64,000 nucleotides of DNA from assembly GCA_024742695.1 (NCBI GenBank), contig JANSXY010000003.1:186001-250000 (forward strand), in the 5' to 3' direction. Each line of letters begins with the position of its first letter. Position 1 is the first letter of the stretch. This DNA is from Paracoccaceae bacterium (GTDB lineage Bacteria > Pseudomonadota > Alphaproteobacteria > Rhodobacterales > Rhodobacteraceae). Made by a program: the position numbers and the translations under genes. Of this stretch, positions 54,127 to 62,943 are shown one piece after another. Below the pieces are notes generated by a model that worked only from the letters and a program-made list of their open reading frames with translations, did not search any database and was not told where the DNA came from.

Positions 54127-55535
54127 CCCAGGATCTCCTTCCAGCGGGCGATCTGGTCGCGCACCTGGTCGGGCGCGGTGCCGCCGTAGCTGCGCCGGCT
54201 GGCGACCGAATTGCGCACGCCCAGCACCGAATAGACCTCGTCCGTGATGCCCTTGTGGACGCCGCGCATCTCCTGCAGCGTCAGGTCGGGCAGGTCGCAG
54301 CCCTGTGCCTCGGCACGCGCCACGAGGGTGCCGGTGACATGGTGCGCCTGCCGGAACGGCAGGCCCAGCCGGCGGACCAGCCAGTCGGCAAGGTCGGTCG
54401 CGGTGGAAAAGCCGCTGGCCGCCGCCGCCTCCAGCGCGGTGCGGTCGGCCTGCAGGTCGCGCATCATCCCCTCCATCGCCGCAAGCGCCAGCATCAGCGT
54501 ATCGGCCGCGTCGAAGACCTGTTCCTTGTCTTCCTGCATGTCCTTCGAATAGGCCAGCGGCAGGCCCTTCATCACGGTGAACAGCGCCACCGTGGCGCCA
54601 AGGATGCGGCCGATCTTGGCGCGGATCAACTCGGCGGCGTCGGGGTTCTTCTTTTGCGGCATGATCGACGATCCGGTGGAAAACCGGTCCGACATCCGCA
54701 CGAAGCGGAACTGCGCGGAGGACCAGATCACCAGTTCCTCGGCCAGCCGCGACAGATGGATGGCGCAGATCGCCGCCGCGGACAGGAATTCCAGCGCGAA
54801 ATCGCGGTCCGACACCGCGTCGAGCGAGTTGGCCGCCGGCCGGTCGAACCCCAGCATCTCGGCGGTCATCATCCGGTCGATCGGAAACGAGGTGCCGGCC
54901 AGCGCCGCCGCGCCCAGCGGGCATTCGTTCATCCGCGCCCGCGCATCGGCGAAGCGGCCGATGTCGCGGCCGAACATCTCGACATAGGCCATCATGTGAT
55001 GGCCCCATGTCACCGGCTGGGCGGTTTGCAGATGCGTGAAACCGGGCATCACCCAGTCCGCGCCGGTTTCGGCCTGGGCCAGCAGCGCGCGGATCAGCGC
55101 CTCCAGCCCCAGCGTCGCCGCGTCGCACTGGTCGCGCACCCACAGCCGGAAATCGGTGGCCACCTGGTCGTTGCGCGACCGCGCGGTATGCAGCCGCCCG
55201 GCGGGTTCGCCGATCAGCTCCTGCAGCCGCGCCTCGACGTTCATGTGGATGTCCTCGAGTTCGGTGCGGAACGGGAAGCTGCCCGCCTCGATCTCTGACA
55301 ACACCGTGAGAAGCCCTTCCCCGATCGCCTCGGCATCCTTATTGGACATGATGCCACGGGCGGCGAGCATCGCCGCATGGGCCCGGCTGCCCCGGATATC
55401 CTGGGCGTAGAGCCGTCGGTCGAAGCCGATCGAGGCGTTGATCGCCTCCATGATCGCATCCGGCCCGGCGGCGAAGCGCCCGCCCCACATGGCGTTCGCG
55501 GCCTCGGGGGGAACGGGTTTCGGGGCGTCGGTCAT
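54123..55535 (-). CDS. argH: Argininosuccinate lyase
   Basis: Final enzyme of arginine synthesis, splitting argininosuccinate into arginine and fumarate. The 470-aa chain shows MWGGRFA at the start, [23 protein letters not shown], the catalytic histidine in [13 protein letters not shown] and the fumarase-superfamily signature [12 protein letters not shown] (catalytic serine). I start at the ATG at 55535; an ATG nine codons upstream is less likely. A divergent TlpA gene begins 25 bases from the start. Confidence 0.95.
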   Translation of the reverse strand: MTDAPKPVPPEAANAMWGGRFAAGPDAIMEAINASIGFDRRLYAQDIRGSRAHAAMLAARGIMSNKDAEAIGEGLLTVLSEIEAGSFPFRTELEDIHMNVEARLQELIGEPAGRLHTARSRNDQVATDFRLWVRDQCDAATLGLEALIRALLAQAETGADWVMPGFTHLQTAQPVTWGHHMMAYVEMFGRDIGRFADARARMNECPLGAAALAGTSFPIDRMMTAEMLGFDRPAANSLDAVSDRDFALEFLSAAAICAIHLSRLAEELVIWSSAQFRFVRMSDRFSTGSSIMPQKKNPDAAELIRAKIGRILGATVALFTVMKGLPLAYSKDMQEDKEQVFDAADTLMLALAAMEGMMRDLQADRTALEAAAASGFSTATDLADWLVRRLGLPFRQAHHVTGTLVARAEAQGCDLPDLTLQEMRGVHKGITDEVYSVLGVRNSVASRRSYGGTAPDQVRDQIARWKEILG

Positions 55536-55560
55536 CGCGTCAGGCCTTTCGGGAGGTGCC

Positions 55561-56118
55561 ATGTCTTTGCTTCGTCTCGCCGTGATCTACACGGCGCTCG
55601 CGCTCGGTGCAAATGCGGCGGCGGCGCAGCCCGCGGCGCTGGAGGGGCTGATCGAGGGCGACATGCGCAAGCTGGTCTTCGCGGCCGAGCCGGCGCCGGT
55701 GTCCGACACGCCGTTCACGGACATGGAGGACGGCGAGTTCCGGCTGTCGGACTGGCAGGGCAAGGTCGTGCTGGTCAACTTCTGGGCGACCTGGTGCGCG
55801 CCCTGCCGCGAGGAGATGCCGGCGCTCGACGCGCTCAACGCCGAGTTCGGCGGGGAGAATTTCGAGGTGCTGACGGTCGCCACCGGCCGCAACCCGCCGC
55901 AGGCGATGACCGCCTTCTTCGAGGAAACCGGGATCGAGACCCTGCCGCTGCTGCGCGACCCGCGTCAGCAACTGGCGCGCGAGATGGCGGTGATGGGCCT
56001 GCCGGTCAGCGTGATCCTCGACCGCGAGGGCCGCGAGATCGCGCGGCTGACCGGCGATGCCGACTGGCATTCCGACAGCGCGCGGGCGGTGATCGGCGCG
56101 CTTCTGGCCACCGACTAG
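55561..56118 (+). CDS. TlpA-like periplasmic thioredoxin
   Basis: A 185-aa exported thiol-disulfide protein. The signal peptide is residues 1-22 (ending NAAAA), the active site is [13 protein letters not shown] (Cys near residues 81 and 84), and the cis-proline is in GLPVSVIL. Such TlpA/ResA proteins reduce cytochrome c or copper-centre cysteines during oxidase assembly. It is divergent from argH, a pairing common in this family. A small membrane protein follows in the same direction. Confidence 0.9.
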   Translation: MSLLRLAVIYTALALGANAAAAQPAALEGLIEGDMRKLVFAAEPAPVSDTPFTDMEDGEFRLSDWQGKVVLVNFWATWCAPCREEMPALDALNAEFGGENFEVLTVATGRNPPQAMTAFFEETGIETLPLLRDPRQQLAREMAVMGLPVSVILDREGREIARLTGDADWHSDSARAVIGALLATD

Positions 56119-56199
56119 GCCGGCCTTGCCGGGGCTCGCCCCGCCGCGCGCGCCGTGCGATGATTGCGGCACCACCGGGTCGCGGAAAGGGGGCGCGGG

Positions 56200-56556
56200 A
56201 TGCTGATCGTCTTCCGGCTGGTCTACCTCGGCGCCAGCCTGCTTGCATTGGCCGCGGGGCTTCTGGTGCTGGGCAGCATGGCGATCCCGGGCCGCGCGCC
56301 GCAGACGCCGACCTTCGTGGCGATCACCGCCACGGTCGGCGGCGTGTACCTGTTGCTGGCGGTGCTGGCCTGGGGTATCCGGCGACATCTTGCCCCGATC
56401 GTCGTCCACGCGACCGAACAGGCCGCCCTGCGCGGCAACGTCGCCTGGCTGCTGGGATACCTGACGTTCGGCGGGGTTCTGCTGTGCCTGATCCTTGCGG
56501 CGATGGTCTATGGCATCGCCGGAAGAATCGACCAGGGTTTCGCGATCTTCGGCTGA
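56200..56556 (+). CDS. Small three-helix membrane protein, unknown function
   Basis: A 118-aa protein with helices at about residues 5-28 (FRLVYLGASLLALAAGLLVL), 38-58 (FVAITATVGGVYLLLAVLAW) and 82-107 (AWLLGYLTFGGVLLCLILAAMV). GGAAAGGGGG stands upstream of the ATG at 56200. No family recognised. It is 81 bases after tlpA and convergent with the PAS gene (16 bases between stops). Confidence 0.65.
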   Translation: MLIVFRLVYLGASLLALAAGLLVLGSMAIPGRAPQTPTFVAITATVGGVYLLLAVLAWGIRRHLAPIVVHATEQAALRGNVAWLLGYLTFGGVLLCLILAAMVYGIAGRIDQGFAIFG

Positions 56557-56572
56557 GTGGCCGGGTTCCGGA

Positions 56573-57832
56573 TCACGCCGCGACAGAGGCCGCGCTGCGG
56601 CGCGGCAACAGCGCCTGCGCGCCCTGCGCGATCTTGTCGGCGAGATCGGTGATCTCGGCCAGCCGCTTGTCGGTTTCGCTGTGGAACACGTCCAGCTGAT
56701 CGATGATCGCCGCCAGCCCGTCGACCTTGCCGCGCAACCGTCCGCTTTCGACCCGGCACATCACCCGCACCGAATCGAGCCCGACGACAAGCCGGCGCAG
56801 ATCGGTGCAGGTGCGCGCAAGTTTCGCGGCATCCTCGGCGATGCGGCGCAGGCCCTGCATCGACTGGTCGCGATAGGTTTCCTCCTGGCGGTGCAGAAGC
56901 TCGATCTCGGTCTCGGCCTCGGGCAGCGTACCCTCGGCCATCTCGATCCTGCACTGGGCGATGGTTTCGGCCTGGACCCGCGCGATCGCGAGCAGCACGA
57001 GCCCCTCGCGCACCAGCCGCGCCATTTCCGCGTAGTGCGAGTTGTCGCCGCTCGAGAAGGCGCGCAGATGCGTGGTGATGTCGTAGGACATCACCCGGTA
57101 GTTTTCAGAGATCGCGCTGATCGGTCCGCCGGCGGGTTCCAGCCGCGAGGCGACGATCCGCATGTTCGAGGGTATGCCGCGGATCGCCTCGAAATTGGCG
57201 AACAGCGCGGACAGTTCGCCCTGCATCCGGCCCAGCCGATCGGCGATGTCCACCACGGCGGCGAAGCGCGCGTCGACCCGCCGCTTCAGCCCGGCGTCGC
57301 GGGCCGCCATCTCGGCGGCGATGGCATGGGCGAGGAAGGCGTCGTAGTCGGCAAAGCCCAGTTCCTTCAGCCGGTCGAGCAGCAGCGCCGCGCTGTCGGC
57401 CGGATCCAGCTTTCGCTCGGTCTCGATCTTCAGCAGGCCGGCATATTCCTTCTCGACCAGGCGAAACACCTCGGTCGTCGGCTTGATGCGGACGGACAGG
57501 TAGCCGCCCGGCGTCGGCGTGACGATCGCGAAGACCCAGTAGTGTAACCCGTCGGCGGCCCGGTTCTTGACATAGGCGCCGATCGGCTTGCCCTGCTTGA
57601 TCGTGTGCCACAACAGCCAGAACACCGCCTTCGGCATGTCCGGGTGCCGGATCAGCTTGTGCGGTGCGCCGATCAGCCTGTCCCAGCTGTAGTCGGCGAC
57701 ACGCTGGAACACGGAGTTGCCGGACAGGATGACACCGCGCTCGTCGGTTCGCGAAAAGAAGATCTCGTCGAGGCCGAAGGGGGCTTCGCCCTTCGCCGGT
57801 CTGTCATGCCGTGCGCCTTGTGCCGATGCCAT
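56573..57832 (-). CDS. Aer-like PAS-domain protein with helical output region
   Basis: A 419-aa soluble protein. Residues 25-125 form a PAS domain close to that of the aerotaxis sensor Aer: SVFQRVADYSWDRLIGAPHK, IRHPDMPKAVFWLLWHTIKQG, KNRAADGLHYWVFA. In Aer these residues bind FAD. Past residue 130 the chain is long helices with heptad-like spacing, but there is no transmembrane segment, HAMP or the glutamate-rich hairpin of chemoreceptors, and no kinase or GGDEF motif. It may bind a flavin and report redox state through a partner protein. GGGAGA precedes the ATG at 57832. Confidence 0.75.
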   Translation of the reverse strand: MASAQGARHDRPAKGEAPFGLDEIFFSRTDERGVILSGNSVFQRVADYSWDRLIGAPHKLIRHPDMPKAVFWLLWHTIKQGKPIGAYVKNRAADGLHYWVFAIVTPTPGGYLSVRIKPTTEVFRLVEKEYAGLLKIETERKLDPADSAALLLDRLKELGFADYDAFLAHAIAAEMAARDAGLKRRVDARFAAVVDIADRLGRMQGELSALFANFEAIRGIPSNMRIVASRLEPAGGPISAISENYRVMSYDITTHLRAFSSGDNSHYAEMARLVREGLVLLAIARVQAETIAQCRIEMAEGTLPEAETEIELLHRQEETYRDQSMQGLRRIAEDAAKLARTCTDLRRLVVGLDSVRVMCRVESGRLRGKVDGLAAIIDQLDVFHSETDKRLAEITDLADKIAQGAQALLPRRSAASVAA

Positions 57833-57924
57833 CCTGACGTCTCCCGGTGGGCCCAATATGCCCACAGGGCGGCAGATGATCACAAAGGGCTTTCAGCTGT
57901 GTTAACCTTGGACGGGCCGGCCGG

Positions 57925-58527
57925 TTAATCCTGGCCGGCGAGGCCGGCGACCCGGGCATGGGCGGGGCAGTCCACGAGGTGATCGTTGATCAGGCCCGAG
58001 GCCTGCATGAAGGCGTAGACGATGGTGGGCCCGACGAATCGAAACCCTTCGGCCCTGAGCGCCCGCGACACCCGGCGCGACAGGTCCGTTTCCGCCGGGA
58101 CATCGGACTGTTTCCGAAACCGGTTCTGAAGCGGCGTGCCGTCGACGAAGTCCCACAGGAACGCCGCGAAGTCCGTCCGGTCGCGCAGATCGAGATAGGC
58201 GCGGGCGTTTCCGATCGTCGCCTCGATCTTGCCGCGGTGGCGCACGATGCCCGGATCGGCCAGCGCCGCGGCGATCTCCGGCTCTCCCCAGCGCGCCACG
58301 ACATCGGGTTCAAACCCCTCGAATCGCTCGCGAAATGCTTCGCGCTTGCGCAGGATCGTGATCCAGGCCAGCCCGGCCTGGAAGCCGTCGAGCATCAGTT
58401 TCTCCCACAGCGCGCGGGGGTCGCGTTCGGGCACTCCCCACTCGGTGTCGTGGTAGTGCACGTAGAGCGGATCGGTGCCGCACCACGGGCAGCGCGCCCC
58501 TGGCCTTTCGGATGTCGTCGCCTGCAT
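57925..58527 (-). CDS. tag: DNA-3-methyladenine glycosylase I
   Basis: Removes 3-methyladenine from alkylated DNA. The 200-aa protein aligns with E. coli Tag along its length: CPWCGTDPLYVHYHDTEWGVPERD, FQAGLAWITILRKRE (with the catalytic-pocket residues), IVRHRGKIEATIGNARAYL, FRFVGPTIVYAFMQASGLINDH. Zinc ligands (Cys and His at both ends) are retained. The ATG at 58527 is better placed behind GGAGGGG than the GTG at 58533. Confidence 0.93.
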   Translation of the reverse strand: MQATTSERPGARCPWCGTDPLYVHYHDTEWGVPERDPRALWEKLMLDGFQAGLAWITILRKREAFRERFEGFEPDVVARWGEPEIAAALADPGIVRHRGKIEATIGNARAYLDLRDRTDFAAFLWDFVDGTPLQNRFRKQSDVPAETDLSRRVSRALRAEGFRFVGPTIVYAFMQASGLINDHLVDCPAHARVAGLAGQD

Positions 58528-58623
58528 CTCCACGCCCCTCCGTATCCGTCCGCACCCGCGGCGGTTTACTGCATCTTAGCCCTTCCGGTCGATCCTGTGC
58601 CGAACGGATGCTGGAGAACGACG

Positions 58624-59463
58624 ATGGCCGGGACTCAGGTGGACGATCTCGAACTGCTGGAACTCGGCTCCGAGAGCCCGCTGGACGCCGCCGTTTCCGA
58701 GCGCGACCGCAACACGCTGGCCATGGTGCGCAAGGCGGTGGCGGAACGCAATGTCGTGCTGGCCTTCCAGCCGATCGTCCAGGCGGCCCGTCCCGACCAG
58801 CCGGCCTTCTACGAGGGGCTTGTCCGCGTGCTCGACGAGAAGGGCCGGGTGATTCCCGCCCGTAACTTCATCAGCACGATCGAGACGACCGAACTGGGCC
58901 GCGTCATCGACTGCCTCGCGCTGGAGATGGGGCTTCTGTCGCTCGCCGAGGATCCCGAGTTGCGGCTGGCGATCAACATGTCGGCCCGCTCGATCGGTTA
59001 TCCGCGCTGGCGCCAGACGCTGGACAAGGGGCTGGCCGCCGACGAAACCGCCGCTGAACGGCTGATCCTGGAGATCACCGAAACCTCGGCGATGGTGGTG
59101 CCCGACATCGTGTCGGTCTTCATGAACGAGATGCAGGTCGAGGGCGTCACCTTCGCGCTGGACGATTTCGGCGCCGGCTTCACCTCGTTCCGCTACCTGC
59201 GCCAGTTCTATTTCGACGTGATCAAGATCGACCGGCAGTTCTGCAAGGGCATCGCCGACAATCCCGACAACCAGGTGCTGACCCAGGCGCTGTTGTCGAT
59301 CGCCCGGCATTTCGACATGTTCACCGTCGCCGAGGGCGTGGAAAGCGGCCAGGATGCCGCGTTTCTGACCGAACTCGGGGTCGACTGCCTGCAGGGCTAC
59401 TATTTCGGCGCGCCGTCGATCATGCCGCCCTGGAAGGTCGAGGCCGAGCAAAAGCGCGCCTGA
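58624..59463 (+). CDS. EAL-domain cyclic-di-GMP phosphodiesterase
   Basis: A stand-alone EAL protein of 279 aa. The signature motif is EGL (FYEGLVRV) with the metal glutamate kept. The other catalytic motifs are intact: INMSARS, EITETS, LDDFGAGFTSFRYLRQF, IKIDRQF, TVAEGVESG and the closing LQGYYFGAP. The residues needed for hydrolysis of c-di-GMP to pGpG therefore look present. There is no N-terminal sensor beyond about 40 residues, no membrane segment and no GGDEF partner, so control must come from expression or an interacting protein. Confidence 0.9.
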   Translation: MAGTQVDDLELLELGSESPLDAAVSERDRNTLAMVRKAVAERNVVLAFQPIVQAARPDQPAFYEGLVRVLDEKGRVIPARNFISTIETTELGRVIDCLALEMGLLSLAEDPELRLAINMSARSIGYPRWRQTLDKGLAADETAAERLILEITETSAMVVPDIVSVFMNEMQVEGVTFALDDFGAGFTSFRYLRQFYFDVIKIDRQFCKGIADNPDNQVLTQALLSIARHFDMFTVAEGVESGQDAAFLTELGVDCLQGYYFGAPSIMPPWKVEAEQKRA

Positions 59464-59480
59464 TCTGCAACAGGCTCATG

Positions 59481-59491
59481 CTGCGGCGCAG
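59481..59491 (+). promoter_or_regulatory. Candidate PhaR site CTGC-N3-GCAG upstream of phaA
   Basis: CTGC, GGC, GCAG is an exact match to the CTGC-N3/4-GCAG form described for PhaR of Paracoccus denitrificans. It lies about 30 bases upstream of the candidate phaA -35 box, where a repressor or roadblock could act. Single short match, so moderate confidence. Confidence 0.5.
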
Positions 59492-59519
59492 AAACGCACC
59501 CCGGAAGGGGTCGTTCCGC

Positions 59520-59548
59520 TTGCGCGGTTCCGCCGCAACCCTTAGGCA
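59520..59548 (+). promoter_or_regulatory. Candidate promoter of phaA
   Basis: TTGCGC and TAGGCA with a 17-base spacer, 72 bases before the phaA ATG. Confidence 0.5.
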
Positions 59549-59620
59549 AAACGCAACGCGGCCGGCACGGGCGCCCCGCCCGGCAGGCTTCGCACGTCGC
59601 GCCAAGGGAGAGGACCCATC

Positions 59621-60796
59621 ATGACCAATGTCGTAATCGTCTCGGCCGCCCGCACCGCCGTGGGCAGCTTCAACGGCTCTTTCGCCAACACCCCGGCCCA
59701 TGATCTGGGCGCCGCCGCGATCGAGGCCGTCGTTGCCCGGGCGGGGATCGACAAGTCCGAGGTTTCCGAAACCATTCTCGGCCAGGTGCTGACCGCGGGC
59801 CAGGGCCAGAACCCCGCCCGGCAGGCGCATATCAATGCCGGTCTGCCGAAGGAAAGCGCGGCCTGGTCGATCAACCAGGTCTGCGGCTCGGGCCTGCGCT
59901 CGGTCGCGCTTGGGGCCCAGCACATCCAGCTTGGCGATGCCGCGATCGTCATCGCCGGCGGGCAGGAGAACATGTCGCTTTCGCCGCATGTCGCGCATCT
60001 GCGGGCCGGCCAGAAGATGGGCGACATGAAGTTCATCGACTCGATGATCAAGGACGGGCTGTGGGACGCGTTCAACGGCTACCACATGGGCCAGACGGCC
60101 GAGAACGTCGCCGCCCAATGGCAGATCAGCCGCGACCAGCAGGACGAATTCGCGCTGGCCAGCCAGAACAAGGCCGAGGCCGCGCAGAAGGCCGGCAGGT
60201 TCGATGACGAGGTCGTGCCCTTCACGATCAAGACCCGCAAGGGCGACATCGTCGTGGACAAGGACGAATACATCCGCCACGGCGCGGTGATCGAGAACAT
60301 GCAGAAGCTGCGCCCGGCCTTCACCAAGGACGGGTCCGTCACCGCCGGCAACGCCAGCGGCATCAACGACGGCGCGGCGATGGTGCTGCTGATGACCGCC
60401 GAAGAGGCCGAGAAGCGCGGCCTGGAGCCGCTTGCCCGGATCGCCTCCTACGCCACCGCCGGGCTCGATCCGTCGATCATGGGCGTGGGCCCGATCCACG
60501 CCAGCCGCAAGGCGCTGGACAAGGCCGGCTGGAAGGTCGGCGACCTCGATCTGGTCGAGGCGAACGAGGCCTTCGCGGCGCAGGCCTGCGCGGTCAACAA
60601 GGACATGGGCTGGGATCCGGAGATCGTGAACGTGAACGGCGGTGCGATCGCAATCGGCCACCCGATCGGCGCCTCCGGCGCGCGGATCCTGAACACGCTG
60701 TTGTTCGAGATGAAGCGCCGCGACGCCAAGAAGGGCCTTGCGACGCTGTGCATCGGCGGCGGCATGGGCGTGGCCATGTGCCTCGAGCGGGCCTGA
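59621..60796 (+). CDS. phaA: Acetyl-CoA C-acetyltransferase (beta-ketothiolase)
   Basis: Condenses two acetyl-CoA to acetoacetyl-CoA, the first step of polyhydroxybutyrate synthesis (also reversible in fatty-acid/ketone breakdown). The 391-aa thiolase has the nucleophile cysteine in [14 protein letters not shown] (about Cys88), GGQENMS, the histidine in [20 protein letters not shown] and the second cysteine in [24 protein letters not shown] precedes the ATG. phaB follows after a terminator and its own control region. Confidence 0.95.
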   Translation: MTNVVIVSAARTAVGSFNGSFANTPAHDLGAAAIEAVVARAGIDKSEVSETILGQVLTAGQGQNPARQAHINAGLPKESAAWSINQVCGSGLRSVALGAQHIQLGDAAIVIAGGQENMSLSPHVAHLRAGQKMGDMKFIDSMIKDGLWDAFNGYHMGQTAENVAAQWQISRDQQDEFALASQNKAEAAQKAGRFDDEVVPFTIKTRKGDIVVDKDEYIRHGAVIENMQKLRPAFTKDGSVTAGNASGINDGAAMVLLMTAEEAEKRGLEPLARIASYATAGLDPSIMGVGPIHASRKALDKAGWKVGDLDLVEANEAFAAQACAVNKDMGWDPEIVNVNGGAIAIGHPIGASGARILNTLLFEMKRRDAKKGLATLCIGGGMGVAMCLERA

Positions 60797-60816
60797 CGGC
60801 CCGACCGCAGACCAGA

Positions 60817-60840
60817 GGGGCGCCCACCGGCGCCCCTTTT
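60817..60840 (+). terminator. Intrinsic terminator after phaA
   Basis: GGGGCGCC (60817-60824) and GGCGCCCC (60829-60836) with a 4-base loop, followed by TTTT. It separates phaA from phaB transcription, at least partly. Confidence 0.8.
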
Positions 60841-60896
60841 GACATGGGGAGGCCGGGGCCAGAAAAGAAAACACCACATGGCCCTCCGTTAGCGCA

Positions 60897-60941
60897 GCAA
60901 CAATGTTGCGCACACAAGAACCATTCGGTAACGAAGTTACC
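60897..60941 (+). promoter_or_regulatory. phaB promoter with two overlapping inverted repeats
   Basis: TTGCGC (60906-60911) and TAACGA (60929-60934) with a 17-base spacer make a promoter about 32 bases before the ribosome binding site. An inverted repeat GCAACA-A-TGTTGC (60897-60909) covers the -35 box and a second, GGTAAC-GAA-GTTACC (60927-60941), covers the -10 box. Both are placed as operators would be. They do not match CTGC-N-GCAG exactly. Confidence 0.55.
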
Positions 60942-60972
60942 AACCTGACATGCCAAGACTGGAGGAACCCCC

Positions 60973-61695
60973 ATGGCAAGAGTTGCACTCGTGACCGGCG
61001 GCAGCCGGGGCATCGGCGAAGCGATCTCGAAGGCGCTGAAGGCCGAAGGCTACGCCGTCGCCGCGACCTATGCCGGCAATGACGCGAAGGCCGCCGCCTT
61101 CACCGAGGCCACCGGCATCAAGACCTACAAGTGGAATGTCGCCGATTACGAGGCCTCGAAGGCCGGCATCGCGCAGGTCGAGGCCGATCTTGGCCCGATC
61201 GACACCGTGGTGGCGAACGCCGGGATCACCCGCGACGCGATGTTCCACCGGATGACGCCCGAACAGTGGAAGGAAGTGATCGACACCAACCTCACCGGTG
61301 TCTTCAACACCGTTCACCCGGTCTGGCCGGGGATGCGCGAACGCCAGTTCGGCCGGGTGATCGTGATCTCGTCGATCAACGGGCAGAAGGGCCAGGCCGG
61401 CCAGGTCAACTACGCCGCGACCAAGGCGGGCGACCTTGGTATCGTCAAGTCGCTGGCCCAGGAGGGCGCGAAGTTCGGCATCACCGCCAACGCGATCTGC
61501 CCGGGCTACATCGCGACCGAGATGGTGATGGCGATCGACGAGTCCGTGCGCGAGAAGATCATCAAGGGCATCCCCGCCGGCCGCCTCGGCGAGCCCGAGG
61601 AAATTGCCCGTTGCGTGACCTTCCTCGCCGCCGAGCAGTCGGGCTTCATCAACGGGTCCACGATTTCGGCGAACGGCGCGCAATTCTTCGTCTGA
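60973..61695 (+). CDS. phaB: Acetoacetyl-CoA reductase
   Basis: NADPH-dependent SDR of 240 aa that makes (R)-3-hydroxybutyryl-CoA for polyhydroxybutyrate. The cofactor loop is TGGSRGIGEAI, the AGNDAKAAAF segment matches PhaB, NAGITRDAMFHRM is a hallmark, the catalytic Ser-Tyr-Lys lie in ISSINGQKGQAGQVNYAATKAGDLG, and the end reads STISANGAQFFV. GGAGGAA lies before the ATG. Synthase (phaC) is not in the window. Confidence 0.94.
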   Translation: MARVALVTGGSRGIGEAISKALKAEGYAVAATYAGNDAKAAAFTEATGIKTYKWNVADYEASKAGIAQVEADLGPIDTVVANAGITRDAMFHRMTPEQWKEVIDTNLTGVFNTVHPVWPGMRERQFGRVIVISSINGQKGQAGQVNYAATKAGDLGIVKSLAQEGAKFGITANAICPGYIATEMVMAIDESVREKIIKGIPAGRLGEPEEIARCVTFLAAEQSGFINGSTISANGAQFFV

Positions 61696-61716
61696 TCGTA
61701 TCGGCGAACGCGGCTC

Positions 61717-61747
61717 GGGGCCGTCCTTCGGGGCGGCCCCTTGCTTT
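61717..61747 (+). terminator. Intrinsic terminator after phaB
   Basis: GGGGCCGTCC (61717-61726) pairs with GGGCGGCCCC (61731-61740) around a TTCG tetraloop, one G-U pair, then TTGCTTT. Confidence 0.75.
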
Positions 61748-61806
61748 GGTCTTGCCGCGACCGGCGGCATCGGGCAGTCAGCACGCGGCCCCCCGGAGGT
61801 TTCGCC

Positions 61807-62682
61807 TTGTCCCGCGCCCGCGCCACCGCCATCGGTTTCACCGCGATCCTGATGTGGGCGCTGCTGGCGCTGTTCACGGTGGGTTCCGCGCCGGTGCCGC
61901 CGTTCCAGCTCAACGCGCTGTGTTTCGCGCTGGGCGGCGCGATGGGGCTGTGGTGGACGGCCCGCAACGGCGGGCTGGGGCAACTGGCCCGGGTTCCCTG
62001 GACGGTCTATGCCTTCGGCACGGCGGGGCTGTTCGGCTACCACGCGCTCTATTTCTCAGCACTGCGCCTTGCGCCGGCGGCCGAGGCCGGGCTGATCGCC
62101 TATCTCTGGCCGTTGCTGATCGTGCTGTTCTCGGGCCTCCTGCCGGGCGAGCGGCTGGGCGCGGGCCATGTGCTTGGCGCGGTGCTGGCCTTCGCGGGCG
62201 CGGCGCTGATCGTGGCCCGCGGCGCGACCGGGGCGGCCGACGCCGCCGCGCTTCAGGGCTATGCGCTGGCGCTGGCCTGCGCACTTACCTGGTCGGGTTA
62301 CTCGGTGCTGTCGCGCCGGCTGGGCGCGGTGCCCACGGCCTCCGTCACCGTGTTCTGCCTGGCCGCCGCGGCGCTGTCGGTGCCCGCGCATATCGCCACC
62401 GAAACCACCGCCTGGCCCGAAACGGCGCTGGGCTGGGCGGCGGTGGCGGGGCTTGGCCTCGGCCCCGTCGGGCTGGCCTTCTACACCTGGGACGTCGGCG
62501 TCAAGCGCGGCGACATCCAGCTTCTTGGCACGGCCTCCTACGCCGCGCCGCTGCTGTCGACGCTGATCCTTGTCGCCGCCGGCGCGGCGGACCCGGGCCT
62601 GCATCTGGCCGTGGCCACGGTGCTGATCACCGCGGGCGCGGTGCTTGCGGCCCGGGCGGCCCGCCGTGTCAGGCCTGGCTGA
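61807..62682 (+). CDS. DMT superfamily permease (YddG-like EamA exporter)
   Basis: Ten-helix EamA permease of 291 aa beginning with TTG, supported by GGAGG 7 bases upstream. Helices start at ATAIGFTAILMWALLALFTV; the hallmark near the end, FYTWDVGVKRGDIQLLGTASYAAPLLSTLIL, resembles the YddG aromatic-amino-acid exporter group. Its last 14 bases overlap the 3' end of the convergent DUF465 gene. Substrate not proven. Confidence 0.85.
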   Translation: MSRARATAIGFTAILMWALLALFTVGSAPVPPFQLNALCFALGGAMGLWWTARNGGLGQLARVPWTVYAFGTAGLFGYHALYFSALRLAPAAEAGLIAYLWPLLIVLFSGLLPGERLGAGHVLGAVLAFAGAALIVARGATGAADAAALQGYALALACALTWSGYSVLSRRLGAVPTASVTVFCLAAAALSVPAHIATETTAWPETALGWAAVAGLGLGPVGLAFYTWDVGVKRGDIQLLGTASYAAPLLSTLILVAAGAADPGLHLAVATVLITAGAVLAARAARRVRPG

Positions 62683-62836
62683 GCCGGGTGATTTCCTCCT
62701 TGATGCGGAGTTTCTGCTTCTTCATTTCGGAGATCTGAAGATCGTCGGCGCCCGGGCTGCGCTGGGCCTGTTCGACGGCTTCGGACAGGCTTTGGTGTTT
62801 CCTGCGCAGTTCCTGAAGATGCGACGCGAGCGACAT
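62669..62836 (-). CDS. DUF465 (YdcH-like) small coiled-coil protein
   Basis: A 55-aa protein, MSLASHLQELRRKHQSL at the start and SEMKKQKLRIKEEITRL near the end, which are the two halves of the DUF465 helical hairpin. Function unknown; such proteins are frequent and highly expressed in Alphaproteobacteria. GGAGAGGAGGAG gives a very strong ribosome binding site. It is convergent with the EamA gene. Upstream, two direct copies of CAYCACAAACC 22 bases apart may be a regulator site. Confidence 0.88.
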   Translation of the reverse strand: MSLASHLQELRRKHQSLSEAVEQAQRSPGADDLQISEMKKQKLRIKEEITRLSQA

Positions 62837-62943
62837 GGACTCCTCCTCTCCAATGGATACCTGTCACGATTCCATCACAAACCCCGAGTCGTGTCACCAC
62901 AAACCGGCGGCCGCGATGAACAACTGCCTACCCGGCGGCGGCG

